Below are positions 25,930 through 35,040 of a DNA stretch of 45,769 nucleotides, piece after piece. The position numbers and the translations under genes were made by a program. The stretch is from Muribaculaceae bacterium Isolate-037 (Harlan) (GTDB taxonomy: Bacteria; Bacteroidota; Bacteroidia; Bacteroidales; Muribaculaceae): contig RIAZ01000035.1 in NCBI GenBank assembly GCA_003762615.1, positions 1 to 45,769 on the forward strand, in the 5' to 3' direction. Position 1 is the first letter of the stretch. Every line of letters begins with the position of its first letter. The notes beneath the pieces were generated by a model that saw only the letters and a list, made by a program, of their open reading frames with translations, was not told the origin of the DNA and ran no database searches.

Positions 25930-26964
25930 TTATTCGTTTTGAATAGCATCCATTATCCGATATGTTTCCTTTAGATTTGAAAGAGGTGAGTAATTCTTGC
26001 CTGAACATTCAACAAACTCGGCAAAAGCCTGTATCTCCGAAAGAAAACCTTGTGAGTAGAGCTGATTGTTGACCAATAAAGGATTAAAATTGTTTCTTTC
26101 TGCGATAATTTGCTCTGAAACAGTGTGAATACCAATCTTTTCGAGCGGCACACCCAGACATTTCTTAGGATGCGGATAATGGCACAGCCTTTCCATCCCG
26201 ATTAGCCGATATTCTCCCTCCGTGGTATTTATTCGCAGTTTTTCTTCGGGATTGGACCACGAAAAGGCCGTTGACAGTTCAATAAATCCCATGACATTGC
26301 CGTGTGATAGCAACATCTGTATAGTGGCGGCTCCATTTCGCTCTCTAAGCTGGAAATCCCTTATCTCCACTTTCCCAAAGAGGAATACGGAAAGATCGAC
26401 CGCATGGATAAACAGGTCGGTATATGGATTGCCTTCCGAGTAAGCTCCGGTACGGTAAACCATATTATAACTTATCATGTCATGACTTTTCAACTTTTCT
26501 TTCAGAGTTTGGATATACGGCGAGTATCTTTTTTGCATACCCACGACCACCTTTTGTTTCACATCCAACCCGATAAGTGATTCAAGCTCAGTTATCGTTT
26601 GGCAGGGTGGTTTTTCAACAAAGAGATACTTTCCAGCCTCGATTATGCGCTTGCAGATATGAAAGTGTGATTCAGGAGATACACACACGAACACGCCTTT
26701 CACTTCATCGTCATTCAACACATCGTCTAACGAAGTTGTTGCAGCCACATTAAACCGTTGCTCAACCTGCTGCAATTTCCCCGGAGTCTTACAGCATATA
26801 TATTTGAGCCGTATGCCAAGATATTGCAATACCGGGTACAAGTTTTGCAAAGCATGGTTTCCCACCCCAACAAAGGCATATCGGGCAGAATATGGTGATT
26901 GTAACATTTTCTGATTGCGGTATGACTTCCAGCGCCGTATCAGTTTATTAGTCAATTCGTTCAT
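25930..26964 (-). CDS. Gfo/Idh/MocA family oxidoreductase (344 aa)
   Basis: An N-terminal Rossmann fold: YAFVGVGNHALQNLYPVLQYLG, with a GxGxxA-like loop, then VKGVFVCVSPESHFHICKRIIEAGKYLFVEKPPCQT, containing the family EKP motif. The C-terminal half has the substrate-domain pattern (TDLFIHAVDLSVFLFG). The first 24 residues are a basic extension. Family members are NAD(P)-dependent and act on sugars, inositols, or in biliverdin reduction; the substrate here is not clear. The start overlaps the radical SAM gene stop by 4 bp. Confidence 0.88.
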   Translation of the reverse strand: MNELTNKLIRRWKSYRNQKMLQSPYSARYAFVGVGNHALQNLYPVLQYLGIRLKYICCKTPGKLQQVEQRFNVAATTSLDDVLNDDEVKGVFVCVSPESHFHICKRIIEAGKYLFVEKPPCQTITELESLIGLDVKQKVVVGMQKRYSPYIQTLKEKLKSHDMISYNMVYRTGAYSEGNPYTDLFIHAVDLSVFLFGKVEIRDFQLRERNGAATIQMLLSHGNVMGFIELSTAFSWSNPEEKLRINTTEGEYRLIGMERLCHYPHPKKCLGVPLEKIGIHTVSEQIIAERNNFNPLLVNNQLYSQGFLSEIQAFAEFVECSGKNYSPLSNLKETYRIMDAIQNE

Positions 26965-28028
26965 TTTCTGATATTCTTTAGATATTCGCGATAGGTCTGG
27001 CGACGGTCAGTGCTCCACTGATATTTGCCGTAGAACAGTTCTATCACTCTCTTTGGCAATACTTTTTCCAGATTGCGCAAAAGAATGATGTCATATTTCC
27101 TATGGAAATTTATCCAACATCCGTTACACTCCTTTGAGTAGCGGCATTGCAGGGCTGCACTTTCTTTGGAATTGAATATTTCATCAAGCGTCTTTTCCTT
27201 GATATTTCCGAGTGTAACTCCGAGATTCTGGCAGATGGGCACATTGCCGTCGGGATGAATCACAAGCGAATTGCCTATTGAATGACACCGCAGGCGCAGA
27301 TTGCCGCGACGCCACTGGTCATACAGCACAACAAAATCGTAGTTCTCCTGTGTGCTGTGAATGTTTGCGGGTATGTCGGACAGGTAATCCGTGTCTATTG
27401 TCGTCAACATAGATGCAGTGGTGTCGAAATAGTCCATTGTGCCATAGATGCCGATGCGTATGTCAATACCGTATTTGTTCGCAATGTCTATGGTGTACTC
27501 CATATCCTTGAAGCTATTGAACGGCGAAAGGCAGAACATTAGCGATATTGGCACATCATCCTTGAGGGCTTCTATGACTTTCATCACTTTGTCGTATCCA
27601 TCAACTCCGCGCATTTTCCTGTACGCCTCCTTATCGCCGTCAAGCGATACATAAAGGTGCTTTGGTCGGTAACGTCGCGTCAGCGCTATCACTTTATCGG
27701 GAGCAAGGCAGTTGGACAGCAAGGTGTAGTTGGGATGATTTGCCTGAAACCACTCCAATATCTCGGCTGCCTGCGGGTGCAACACAAATTCGCCGCCCTC
27801 AAGACCGACAGTTGTATCGGTTGTTATGCAGTGGCTCTGCATTATCGCCACGATCTCATCTTTTGAAAGAGTGTCGTTTGGCTTTTGCCAGATGGAGCAG
27901 TGAAGACAACGCGACTGACAGCGGTTGGTTGCGTAGATCATAAGCTGCGACAGCTTTTTATCTTGTGGAAACAGTATGTTTCGGGCAAAGAGGATGCCAT
28001 TTCGGATGTAATCTGATATTTGGTACAT
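26961..28028 (-). CDS. Radical SAM protein with SPASM-like C-terminus (355 aa)
   Basis: The radical SAM cluster motif CxxxCxxC is CQSRCLHC (about residues 38-45) after MIYATNR; EGGEF and SLMFCLSPF fit the TIM-barrel core. The C-terminus has a SPASM/twitch-like cysteine set: PICQNLGVTLGNIKEKTLDEIF then C-x-x-x-x-x-CNGCW. It probably uses S-adenosylmethionine to make a radical and modify a peptide, nucleoside or sugar; no substrate is visible. It is the first gene of the run radical SAM, oxidoreductase, CotH-like and small lipoprotein, and lies 76 bp after the sigma-barrel fusion gene. Confidence 0.9.
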   Translation of the reverse strand: MYQISDYIRNGILFARNILFPQDKKLSQLMIYATNRCQSRCLHCSIWQKPNDTLSKDEIVAIMQSHCITTDTTVGLEGGEFVLHPQAAEILEWFQANHPNYTLLSNCLAPDKVIALTRRYRPKHLYVSLDGDKEAYRKMRGVDGYDKVMKVIEALKDDVPISLMFCLSPFNSFKDMEYTIDIANKYGIDIRIGIYGTMDYFDTTASMLTTIDTDYLSDIPANIHSTQENYDFVVLYDQWRRGNLRLRCHSIGNSLVIHPDGNVPICQNLGVTLGNIKEKTLDEIFNSKESAALQCRYSKECNGCWINFHRKYDIILLRNLEKVLPKRVIELFYGKYQWSTDRRQTYREYLKNIRK

Positions 28029-28104
28029 ATCTTTGAGAGGGATAATTTCACCATATAGATGAAACTACCCTCCATTGACTGCATCAACCATTCCTTATTA
28101 CTAC

Positions 28105-29670
28105 TTACCATGTCAACCTTAATCCAATCGGTATGGTGAACTCAAACGGTTTGTCTTGCCTTATTGTGCGGATTTCAGTACCGGGGTTGAAATAGTATCT
28201 CAACGATGGCTCGGCATAGATACTGAACGAAGGTGTGAAATGATATTGCAACCCCAGACCGCCCTCTACCGACCATTGCATCGGTGCTGAGACATTCAGG
28301 CTTTCCGTCATCGGTTTATTCCAACCTTGTTCAAACTTCGTGACAGACTGCGTTGCTCTGACTGGAATATCAAGTGCTGCGCCTCCTTGACCGTAAAGGG
28401 AGAAGTGGGGATTTCCGAATATACGATAGTTGAATTTCAACGGTATGCCGATATAATGAATACGCTGTATGGTTTCGGAAGTTTTAATTTCACTTTCGAG
28501 TAAGAAGTCACTCCGTAGGAATGAATACCTCATGCCGGTTTCAAGACTCCATCTGCTTGACAAAGATTTGTTAAGCGATAAGCCGATTACAACAGGCATA
28601 TAGTGGCGGGATTGCTCCCTTACTTCTATCATGTCGGGGTCTTCGCTGGGCAAATCAGGATGTATATCAGAAGGAATCATATAACGGTTGCTTTCGTTTT
28701 GTCCCATATCCCCGGTATATGACATCGAGATACTCCAGCCATCCCGATGTGATTGTTTCGAAATATTATTATCAGCCAATAGCCCTGAATTATCAAAAAT
28801 ATGTTTTCGGAGATTAAGAACAGTATACGTGTCCACACTATCTTTCGGCAAAACTATTGCTGTTGAGTCGTCTGGGAGTATCACTGAAGTTATATTGTCT
28901 TTTGCTTCCGGTTGAGTTGCTTCGATAATTTGCTTGAGTATCGAGGTTTGCGGAATTGTATCTTCAGATAACTTTTCGACAATTTCTTGAGTGGAGGGTA
29001 TATGGTTATTATCCTTGTCCGTTTCTTTTGTAATCAGATTTTTAGGATCTGCGGAAGGGTGTCTATCAATCCCTAACCATACATACAGTATCGTTAGCAC
29101 TACAATAACCAAGCTGAAAATATCAATACCCGTGCGGTATTCGGTTATAAGTTTTCTCAACATAGCTTTCGCATGATGCAGTTGAGAAGAAGATGAATGA
29201 GGGGCTATGCCAAGCATCTCACCTATCTCCTTGTGTGACAAGCCATCCAACACAGCAAGACGAAAAACCTCACCATATCCCTCCGGCAGTTTGTAGATGA
29301 TTTTGCTCAGTACATCCCACGATATGTAGCCATCGGCTGCATCGTTCTCGGAAAGGTCGTTAAAGGATGTGTCGGACATTGGCACTGAGATATGATTTGC
29401 CTCATCTCTCAATAATTGCAATGACAGGTTTCTCATTATAGTAGTCAGCCATGATTCAAACCGCTCCGATTTGTTGAGACTTGCAATGGAAGAGTATGCT
29501 ATAATGAATCCGTCTTGTAAAACGTCTTGTGCCGTGTCGTTATTATGAACAATAGCCTCTATCACCTTCAACATATTAGGCGCATAGAGGCTGTAGAGTT
29601 GCCCAAAGGCATCTCTATCTCCTGCTTGGCAGCGTTTCACGAGCTGCGCTGTATTCATTGATTCTGACAT
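28105..29670 (-). CDS. ECF sigma factor fused to a transmembrane segment and outer-membrane barrel domain (521 aa)
   Basis: I start at MSESMNTAQLVKRCQAGDRDAFG (29670); the ATG at 29733 adds an unlikely 21-residue lead. Sigma region 2 (DRDAFGQLYSLYAPNMLKVI; ESWLTTIMRNLSLQLL) and region 4 (LPEGYGEVFRLAVLDGLSHKEIGEMLGI...KAMLRKLI) cover about the first 175 residues. A single membrane segment follows (IFSLVIVVLTILYVWLGI, with a basic cytoplasmic flank), then a periplasmic linker of about 130 residues, then alternating strands (MPVVIGLSLNKSLSSRWSLETGMRYSF; FSLYGQGGAALDIP; FSIYAEPSLRYYF) ending PIGLRLTW, like a PorT/OMP_b-brl barrel. The frame is continuous, so it is a real fusion. Confidence 0.82.
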   Translation of the reverse strand: MSESMNTAQLVKRCQAGDRDAFGQLYSLYAPNMLKVIEAIVHNNDTAQDVLQDGFIIAYSSIASLNKSERFESWLTTIMRNLSLQLLRDEANHISVPMSDTSFNDLSENDAADGYISWDVLSKIIYKLPEGYGEVFRLAVLDGLSHKEIGEMLGIAPHSSSSQLHHAKAMLRKLITEYRTGIDIFSLVIVVLTILYVWLGIDRHPSADPKNLITKETDKDNNHIPSTQEIVEKLSEDTIPQTSILKQIIEATQPEAKDNITSVILPDDSTAIVLPKDSVDTYTVLNLRKHIFDNSGLLADNNISKQSHRDGWSISMSYTGDMGQNESNRYMIPSDIHPDLPSEDPDMIEVREQSRHYMPVVIGLSLNKSLSSRWSLETGMRYSFLRSDFLLESEIKTSETIQRIHYIGIPLKFNYRIFGNPHFSLYGQGGAALDIPVRATQSVTKFEQGWNKPMTESLNVSAPMQWSVEGGLGLQYHFTPSFSIYAEPSLRYYFNPGTEIRTIRQDKPFEFTIPIGLRLTW

Positions 29671-29775
29671 ATTATATTTGATGCCGAAATTCCTGAAAGG
29701 CTGCATCAGATGTATCAAAAAATTCTTCGTCATCGAAATAAATTACTATTTCTCAAGTAACCAACCATATTAAAA

Positions 29776-30066
29776 CTATACAATAAAATGGCTAAGATTT
29801 TGAAGGAAATATAGAAACCCGAAGATAGCCTCGGTCGTGCGCATTATACGCTCTTTCCATTCCGGCTCGGTCTCCATCTTCATCTTTAAGGTACTTATTG
29901 GCAAACAGTAAATATCACATGGCTTCACAGCCACGATTGCCACTCTCGCTTTTTGCCCATATAACGACCACGGAAAATCAGCGATAAACTCACCGTCAGA
30001 CTGCATACCGACAACATACTCCACACCATTTTCATAATTATCGTATATATGGAGCTTTATCTTATT
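29776..30066 (-). pseudogene. Truncated Crp/Fnr-family regulator (cyclic-nucleotide-binding domain fragment)
   Basis: The frame, open from 30066, reads NKIKLHIYDNYENGVEYVVG then MQSDGEFIADFPWSLYGQ and KARVAIVAVKPCDIYCLP, the usual middle of a cNMP-binding domain in Bacteroidota Crp/Fnr regulators. There is no ATG at the start and no HTH after it: the frame ends YFLQNLSHFIV at 29776. It overlaps the Ig-like relic by 10 bp in another frame, which suggests that both were cut by the same event. Confidence 0.7.
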
Positions 30067-30407
30067 TCAAATTCGATATATGCGGTGTCTTGCTCCTCCT
30101 TATTATCAAAACTGAATGTCTTTGCCAACCGATATATGCCTGGTCCTAAATTCTTTCCATAAAACCACGGCTTAACTACATCATTGCAGGTAGAGGATGC
30201 TTCGAGAATATATGCAATCATATTGAACACAATCTCACAACGACCGTCATTCATGTATTTTGTATCTATCGAAAGTTCTTTCCATAGCCCGTTTTCTTTA
30301 CGCTGGATCTCAAACCATTCTCCGAAAAAAACACGCGAATCGGTATTGTTGCGCCACTCAATCTTAAGGGAATCTATCGGGAATCCCACATCATCTGCAT
30401 GTTTGAT
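30057..30407 (-). pseudogene. N-terminally truncated Ig-like (Big_14-type) protein fragment
   Basis: The frame, open from 30407 with only a GTG (30389), reads SLKIEWRNNTDSRVFFGEWF, then EIQRKENGLWKEL and GPGIYRLAKTFSF ending in YIEFEIR. This matches small bacterial Ig-like domains with an F-G-x-x-F-x-I-x-R-K-x-x-G-x-W core and a PG-x-Y-R-L-x-K motif. No signal peptide is encoded, so the 5' end is lost. Confidence 0.6.
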
Positions 30408-30443
30408 TTATAAGGGCTGCAAGGATTTAGTTTATTTACAACA

Positions 30444-30469
30444 GCTCCCGACATTTTCACATCGGGAGC
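30444..30469 (-). terminator. Stem-loop after the BF3164-like gene
   Basis: GCTCCCGA (30444-30451) and TCGGGAGC (30462-30469) pair around a 10-nt loop, 27 bp after the stop of the gene at 30496. On the minus strand it is followed by TGTTGTAAATAAAC without a solid U-tract, so it is a probable rather than certain terminator. Confidence 0.5.
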
Positions 30470-30495
30470 CGCAGGGTTTGGTATGATTAGCTGTA

Positions 30496-31506
30496 TTATA
30501 GTTCTACATTGATATAATATTTTCCGTTCCAAACGATTATTCCGTCCTCGTCTGTGACTGCTATTTTATATATGGGAGATGTTGTTAGATCTCTTTTAGC
30601 TATGACATTACCGGTCCAATCTATTTTATAGATGCAAGGAACGGTTGTTTCCCTTTCAGAGTACATGCAACCCCAATAAAGTGCATAGATATAATCAGAC
30701 GAGGCGGAAATATCTACAAAATGCAATGGCGTCAGATCTTCAAAATCAGCTTCTTCAAGTAGTTTGGGATCAAATGTATCCGCTGCAATTTGTACTCGCT
30801 TCACAAGTTCTCCATCCATACCTAATATTTCAATCACAGGATGTAGACGATAAGCAAATGCAAGACGATTATGCTTGCCGGAGTATGTCAGCTTCCCGGC
30901 ATTAGGCATCCAAGATTGCAATTCAGGTGATATTGCAATCTTGCGAATTGTATCCACATTCTCACTTGCCGTGTTAGCAGCCATTGCATATTGTAAGCCA
31001 TCATTAGGTTCCCGACCAATAAAGACATAGTTATCCTGTGAAACCATTGAAACATCCTGTAAATAGTGCGACATAGGAAATGGAACTGTACTGTTGCCAC
31101 TTACAAGATATTTCTTTGTACGCGTCAAAGCATTACCGTCTGATAAATCATAGATCTCGCCATCGTCCTGACTAACAATATGTACATTTCCAGAAGCATC
31201 AAAGAAAGGATATGGCATATATGATACATAATAGCCGTCTTCGCGTTTACCTATTTCCGGTCTGATACTCAATTTTGCATTTTCATAGTCAATGACGGCA
31301 CTACGGAGGAACCGCTGTCCGAATCCATCTTCGGGTTCATATACGAAATATAGAGTGTCACCGGATATTTTCATATCGGTAATATGGCGTAATGCCGGCA
31401 GGCTGTCGCCTGTAAATTCAAGTGTCTGAACCGATGATGTTGGCTGTGCGTTTGCCGAACAGCCGACCAACATCAGAAGCAATGTAAGGGATATAAGCGT
31501 CTTCAT
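30496..31506 (-). CDS. BF3164-like / TolB-like propeller lipoprotein (336 aa)
   Basis: Lipoprotein signal MKTLISLTLLLMLVGC with lipobox LVGC. The mature part has repeated blade-like units (DMKISGDTLYFVYEP; NVHIVSQDDGEIYDL; YVFIGREPNDGLQYAM; FVDISASSDYIYALYWG; IYKIAVTDEDGIIVWNGKYY), as in the TolB-like six-bladed propellers of the BF3164 family. It is encoded after a GLPGLI gene with a 4-bp overlap, so it is co-translated. It is probably an outer-membrane or surface binding protein of the receptor system. Confidence 0.78.
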   Translation of the reverse strand: MKTLISLTLLLMLVGCSANAQPTSSVQTLEFTGDSLPALRHITDMKISGDTLYFVYEPEDGFGQRFLRSAVIDYENAKLSIRPEIGKREDGYYVSYMPYPFFDASGNVHIVSQDDGEIYDLSDGNALTRTKKYLVSGNSTVPFPMSHYLQDVSMVSQDNYVFIGREPNDGLQYAMAANTASENVDTIRKIAISPELQSWMPNAGKLTYSGKHNRLAFAYRLHPVIEILGMDGELVKRVQIAADTFDPKLLEEADFEDLTPLHFVDISASSDYIYALYWGCMYSERETTVPCIYKIDWTGNVIAKRDLTTSPIYKIAVTDEDGIIVWNGKYYINVEL

Positions 31507-32354
31507 TTTATTTCAAGAGATTTATAAGGTATAGGTGTATCTTCAATCTCTGACGCATCGCGGGTTTTACCGTCTTTGCCTGTGATGTATATCCGTCCTT
31601 TTCCGCCTATCACACCTAATAGAAATGCATTCGGTGTCTTGTAGCATCGTTCTATTGTCTTGGCAGCTTCCTCCGGTGAGCAAGTTTTCTCATCGTTGTA
31701 TTGATAGATTTCAATTGGCAATCCGGACTTCTCGAATGCGGTTGCTTCCCATAAAAACTGTTTTTCTGCATCTTCAATTTTCAAGATCAACCCCGGAAGT
31801 CCACCGAATTTGTATGGTCCGTATGGCAATGGCAGTTCTGTTGTGAACCACGCGGAATATTTTCGTCCGGCAAATTCAACGGTTGCCATTTGACATTCAA
31901 AACCGAGAATGGTCCGTGTGCTGTCAGCGGCAAATTCCCACTGCATAACCGGAACCGGTTCTGAATAATGCAACACCCCTATTCCAATCGGCAACCTATA
32001 TTTCATATCAGCCTGACGACCTCTGTCGGAAAGCATTATTTCATACTGCCAAGGGGAACCTGGAGGATTCGAGAAAGTATTCGCCCCCCGCTTAGATTGC
32101 TCTGTTGCGAGAGAATCGTAATGGTGAATTATATCACTGTAATCCTTGACATTATGCCGTCCAATCAGAAGCGTGCGCACATCATTAAATCTAACATCCG
32201 CTTTCGGATGGCATGTGTAATCAAGTGTATAGGTCACGGCATAGCGGGCGGTATCGACAGGGGTAGCCTTGTCAAGCACCTGCGAAAACACGCCAATCTG
32301 GGCATTTGCTGTCAACGCTACAATCATTGCCGAAAGGGAAAGTAACTGTTTCAT
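31503..32354 (-). CDS. GLPGLI family protein (283 aa)
   Basis: The signal peptide MKQLLSLSAMIVALTANA is followed by QIGVFSQVLDKATPVD. The core reads DSTRTILGFECQMATVEFAG, KYSAWFTTELP and GPYKFGGLPGLILKIED. It diverges more from the three copies at 7375-12552 than they do from each other. It lies between the TonB-receptor gene (10 bp downstream of its stop) and the propeller lipoprotein gene (4-bp overlap), inside the BlaI/M56-linked run. Function unknown. Confidence 0.88.
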   Translation of the reverse strand: MKQLLSLSAMIVALTANAQIGVFSQVLDKATPVDTARYAVTYTLDYTCHPKADVRFNDVRTLLIGRHNVKDYSDIIHHYDSLATEQSKRGANTFSNPPGSPWQYEIMLSDRGRQADMKYRLPIGIGVLHYSEPVPVMQWEFAADSTRTILGFECQMATVEFAGRKYSAWFTTELPLPYGPYKFGGLPGLILKIEDAEKQFLWEATAFEKSGLPIEIYQYNDEKTCSPEEAAKTIERCYKTPNAFLLGVIGGKGRIYITGKDGKTRDASEIEDTPIPYKSLEIK

Positions 32355-32364
32355 ATCGTAAATT

Positions 32365-34977
32365 TTAGAGTATTCTGAATCTGATTTTGAGTAATATGCT
32401 GCGAGGGCGGATATTGTATATCGACATCGCCTCGGTCAGCGCTGATTGACTGGAGTAGATATAATTTTTGCGGTTCAGCAGATTGTCGCAGCACAGGGTG
32501 AACGCAAAACGCTTGATCGTGTACCGGACTTCGACATTCAGCAACAGAAACGACTTGTCACCGTCATTGAAATTGTTGTAGTAATGATATACCGAAGTGC
32601 GCAGACTTACACCGCCCGGGATGTTGAAGTTAAGAGTCCCTTTGTTTGTCATTGTCTTCAGCCACGGCATACGTTCAAAACCTTGCTGACGGGATGCCGA
32701 CTGATAGTATTTACCTTCGTAAGATACGGAGAGCCATCTCCACGGAGACAGACTGACATCCCCCTCAACGCTTATGGAGTTTCCGCAATAACGTAGCACC
32801 TCGTCCTGCACCAGCAGCGGACTTTCAAAATAGCTGTATCCTGCCGAAAGTCCTATTTTGAGTCTTCGCCAGTCGAAGCCCTGACTGCCTCTTATGCGGG
32901 CTGATAGCATATCGGAGGTTTCATTCGTGCGCCGGCTTATTACTCTTGACACCAATCCATCGTAATATGATCCATAGAGCACGTCGGGCTTCCGACGATT
33001 CCACGACAGGTCAATTCCGGCAAAACTCATCGAGAGAATATTCTTGAAATCGTAGGAGAATGAGTTATAAAGGTTGCGACCCTCGAATAATCCGGCGACA
33101 TCGTATGCCGACAATGTGCGGTATGAGGTCAAAATATAATTGGAGTACAGGTTTTGTATCTCCGGTACAGAATAATTGAATGCCGATCTGAGTTTCAGAT
33201 TATGGTTGCCGTTTATCTTGTAGGAGAAATCGAACTGAGGCTCAACACGTAGCAGATTTCTATCTGAAGTGTTTTCATCCGCTCTGTTCTTCAACCCAAA
33301 GTAACGGTAACCGATGGGGATATAGAGCGAAGCATTGAATTTGCGCGTATTCCACGCTATTTCAGTGGCGACACCTGTTTGCATATTGTTTAGATACATA
33401 TCATTATGCGACTTAACAAGTGCGCTTGTCAGACTGTTGTGATGAAAATTGACAAACAGCGACGGATGAAAGGTAACATTGCCCGCTTTCCATGCCGAGA
33501 GTAATCCCGCGCGGTTTTCGATAGAGATATTCCGGTAATCTACATCCTGGCGGAGATTATCGCCGTTAATCATTTCAGGGAAAAGATTGGGCGAGACAGC
33601 CAAGCTATGTGGACGCCTCTCAAGATTGACGAGCGAATATATCTCATAACCACGATATTCCGAACTGCGGTCAGTGAGATGAAATTTGTTGAGCAGCCGG
33701 TACGTGTCCGTCTTGCCTGTCTGGGATATATCTTCATCTCCTGCCAATATGCGGCTGTCAGCATCAGTGACACTCCAATCAAATTTCAACTGTTCTTTCA
33801 AATAGGTTTCGTCACCATTGAGCATATATGTCAGGTCTCCGTAAGCCTTATTGGTGCGGGACCTGCCATTCATCAACTCATCGACTATATTCTGTGAGCC
33901 GTCGGGAAGGGTATTCGACGTACTTGAATAGTTCTCTCCGGAATCTCGATCGTTAAGGTATGCAGCATTTATGCCAAGTTCGCCGGATTTGCCTACGCGA
34001 TACACGTTGTTGAAAGTGGCACTATGCGAACGGTTGAAGAAATAAAGCCGTTTGTCAATCCCCGGAGCTGAAGGCATGGAAATATCGGCGATGTTTGATG
34101 TTCGCGAATAGTCGTTGTCAAAGGAATACAGCTCCTGCGACAAATATTCTCCAGTATTGTTCCCCTTGTATGTGGCAAGGAACTGGCTGTTGCGCTTGAA
34201 ATATGTGGCGATGGCAGAGTTATCCCAAAGCACCTCATCGCCATATCCACCTCCGAGGGTGGCTATGAGATTGAACACACCTTTCACTCCCTCTTTAAGC
34301 TTTATATTGATTGATGCCTGCTCTTCGGGGCGCAGACCTTTGAGAGCCTTTATGTCCTGATGGTTTTCAAGCACCTGCACAGTCGAGATGTTGTTGGGGT
34401 CGATGTTGTTCGTCGCTATGCCGTAATGACCCTTCATCAGATCCAACCCCTCGATATAGAAATTCTTTATCGGCTTGCCCTGATATGATACCTGCCCGGC
34501 ATCCGACACTGTGATACCCGGCATTTTCTTCAGCACATCGGCAAGGGCTTGATCATTCTGCGAAAGGAAATTCGCGACATTGTAGTTTATAGTGTCGCCT
34601 TGCGAATATATCTTCTTGGATTTCACCACAACCTCTTTCAGTTCGATTGATTTATTCTCCACGACGATGTCGTATGTTCCCGAACGATTAGGTATTTTGA
34701 TAGTCATCGGTACAATCTCAAGACTTGATACTTTTAGAAACAAGCTATCGCAGTCGTTATTTACAGGTATGGTGAATATGCCATTCTCATCTGTAAAAGC
34801 CGATGACAGGATTTGTTTGGGAGAATTGGCAGGAGCGATAATTACATTGATAAAATCCACACCTCTCCCCTGTGCGGTTTTTACAACCCCACAAATTTCA
34901 ACCTGTGCAATGCCTTGCAAAGCAGACATTAACATAGCTGTTACAGTAATGATATTTATGATATTATTCTTTGGCAT
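32365..34977 (-). CDS. TonB-dependent receptor-like outer-membrane protein with carboxypeptidase-regulatory domain (870 aa)
   Basis: A signal peptide ends near GIAQ (residue 25), then a CarboxypepD_reg-like domain (EICGVVKTAQGRGVDFINVI, about 27-110), a plug (GDTINYNVANFLSQNDQALADVLKKMPGITVSDAG; YQGKPIKNFYIEGLDLMKGHYGIATN) and a barrel ending RSILLKIRFRIL. It is a paralogue in type of the receptor at 8262-10841: both have the FYIEG(S/L)DL motif, and both have GLPGLI neighbours. It starts 63 bp after the M56 gene and has no visible promoter of its own, so it is likely part of the BlaI-controlled run. Confidence 0.87.
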   Translation of the reverse strand: MPKNNIINIITVTAMLMSALQGIAQVEICGVVKTAQGRGVDFINVIIAPANSPKQILSSAFTDENGIFTIPVNNDCDSLFLKVSSLEIVPMTIKIPNRSGTYDIVVENKSIELKEVVVKSKKIYSQGDTINYNVANFLSQNDQALADVLKKMPGITVSDAGQVSYQGKPIKNFYIEGLDLMKGHYGIATNNIDPNNISTVQVLENHQDIKALKGLRPEEQASINIKLKEGVKGVFNLIATLGGGYGDEVLWDNSAIATYFKRNSQFLATYKGNNTGEYLSQELYSFDNDYSRTSNIADISMPSAPGIDKRLYFFNRSHSATFNNVYRVGKSGELGINAAYLNDRDSGENYSSTSNTLPDGSQNIVDELMNGRSRTNKAYGDLTYMLNGDETYLKEQLKFDWSVTDADSRILAGDEDISQTGKTDTYRLLNKFHLTDRSSEYRGYEIYSLVNLERRPHSLAVSPNLFPEMINGDNLRQDVDYRNISIENRAGLLSAWKAGNVTFHPSLFVNFHHNSLTSALVKSHNDMYLNNMQTGVATEIAWNTRKFNASLYIPIGYRYFGLKNRADENTSDRNLLRVEPQFDFSYKINGNHNLKLRSAFNYSVPEIQNLYSNYILTSYRTLSAYDVAGLFEGRNLYNSFSYDFKNILSMSFAGIDLSWNRRKPDVLYGSYYDGLVSRVISRRTNETSDMLSARIRGSQGFDWRRLKIGLSAGYSYFESPLLVQDEVLRYCGNSISVEGDVSLSPWRWLSVSYEGKYYQSASRQQGFERMPWLKTMTNKGTLNFNIPGGVSLRTSVYHYYNNFNDGDKSFLLLNVEVRYTIKRFAFTLCCDNLLNRKNYIYSSQSALTEAMSIYNIRPRSILLKIRFRIL

Positions 34978-35040
34978 AGGTATGAGATTAGCCCGTCACC
35001 GCTATGCGGCAACCTAACTAAATTATTATAAATATCTGAT

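Noticed and set aside
32446..32796. Plus-strand frame of 116 codons
   Set aside because: It is antisense to the TonB receptor at 32365-34977 and has no recognised domain.
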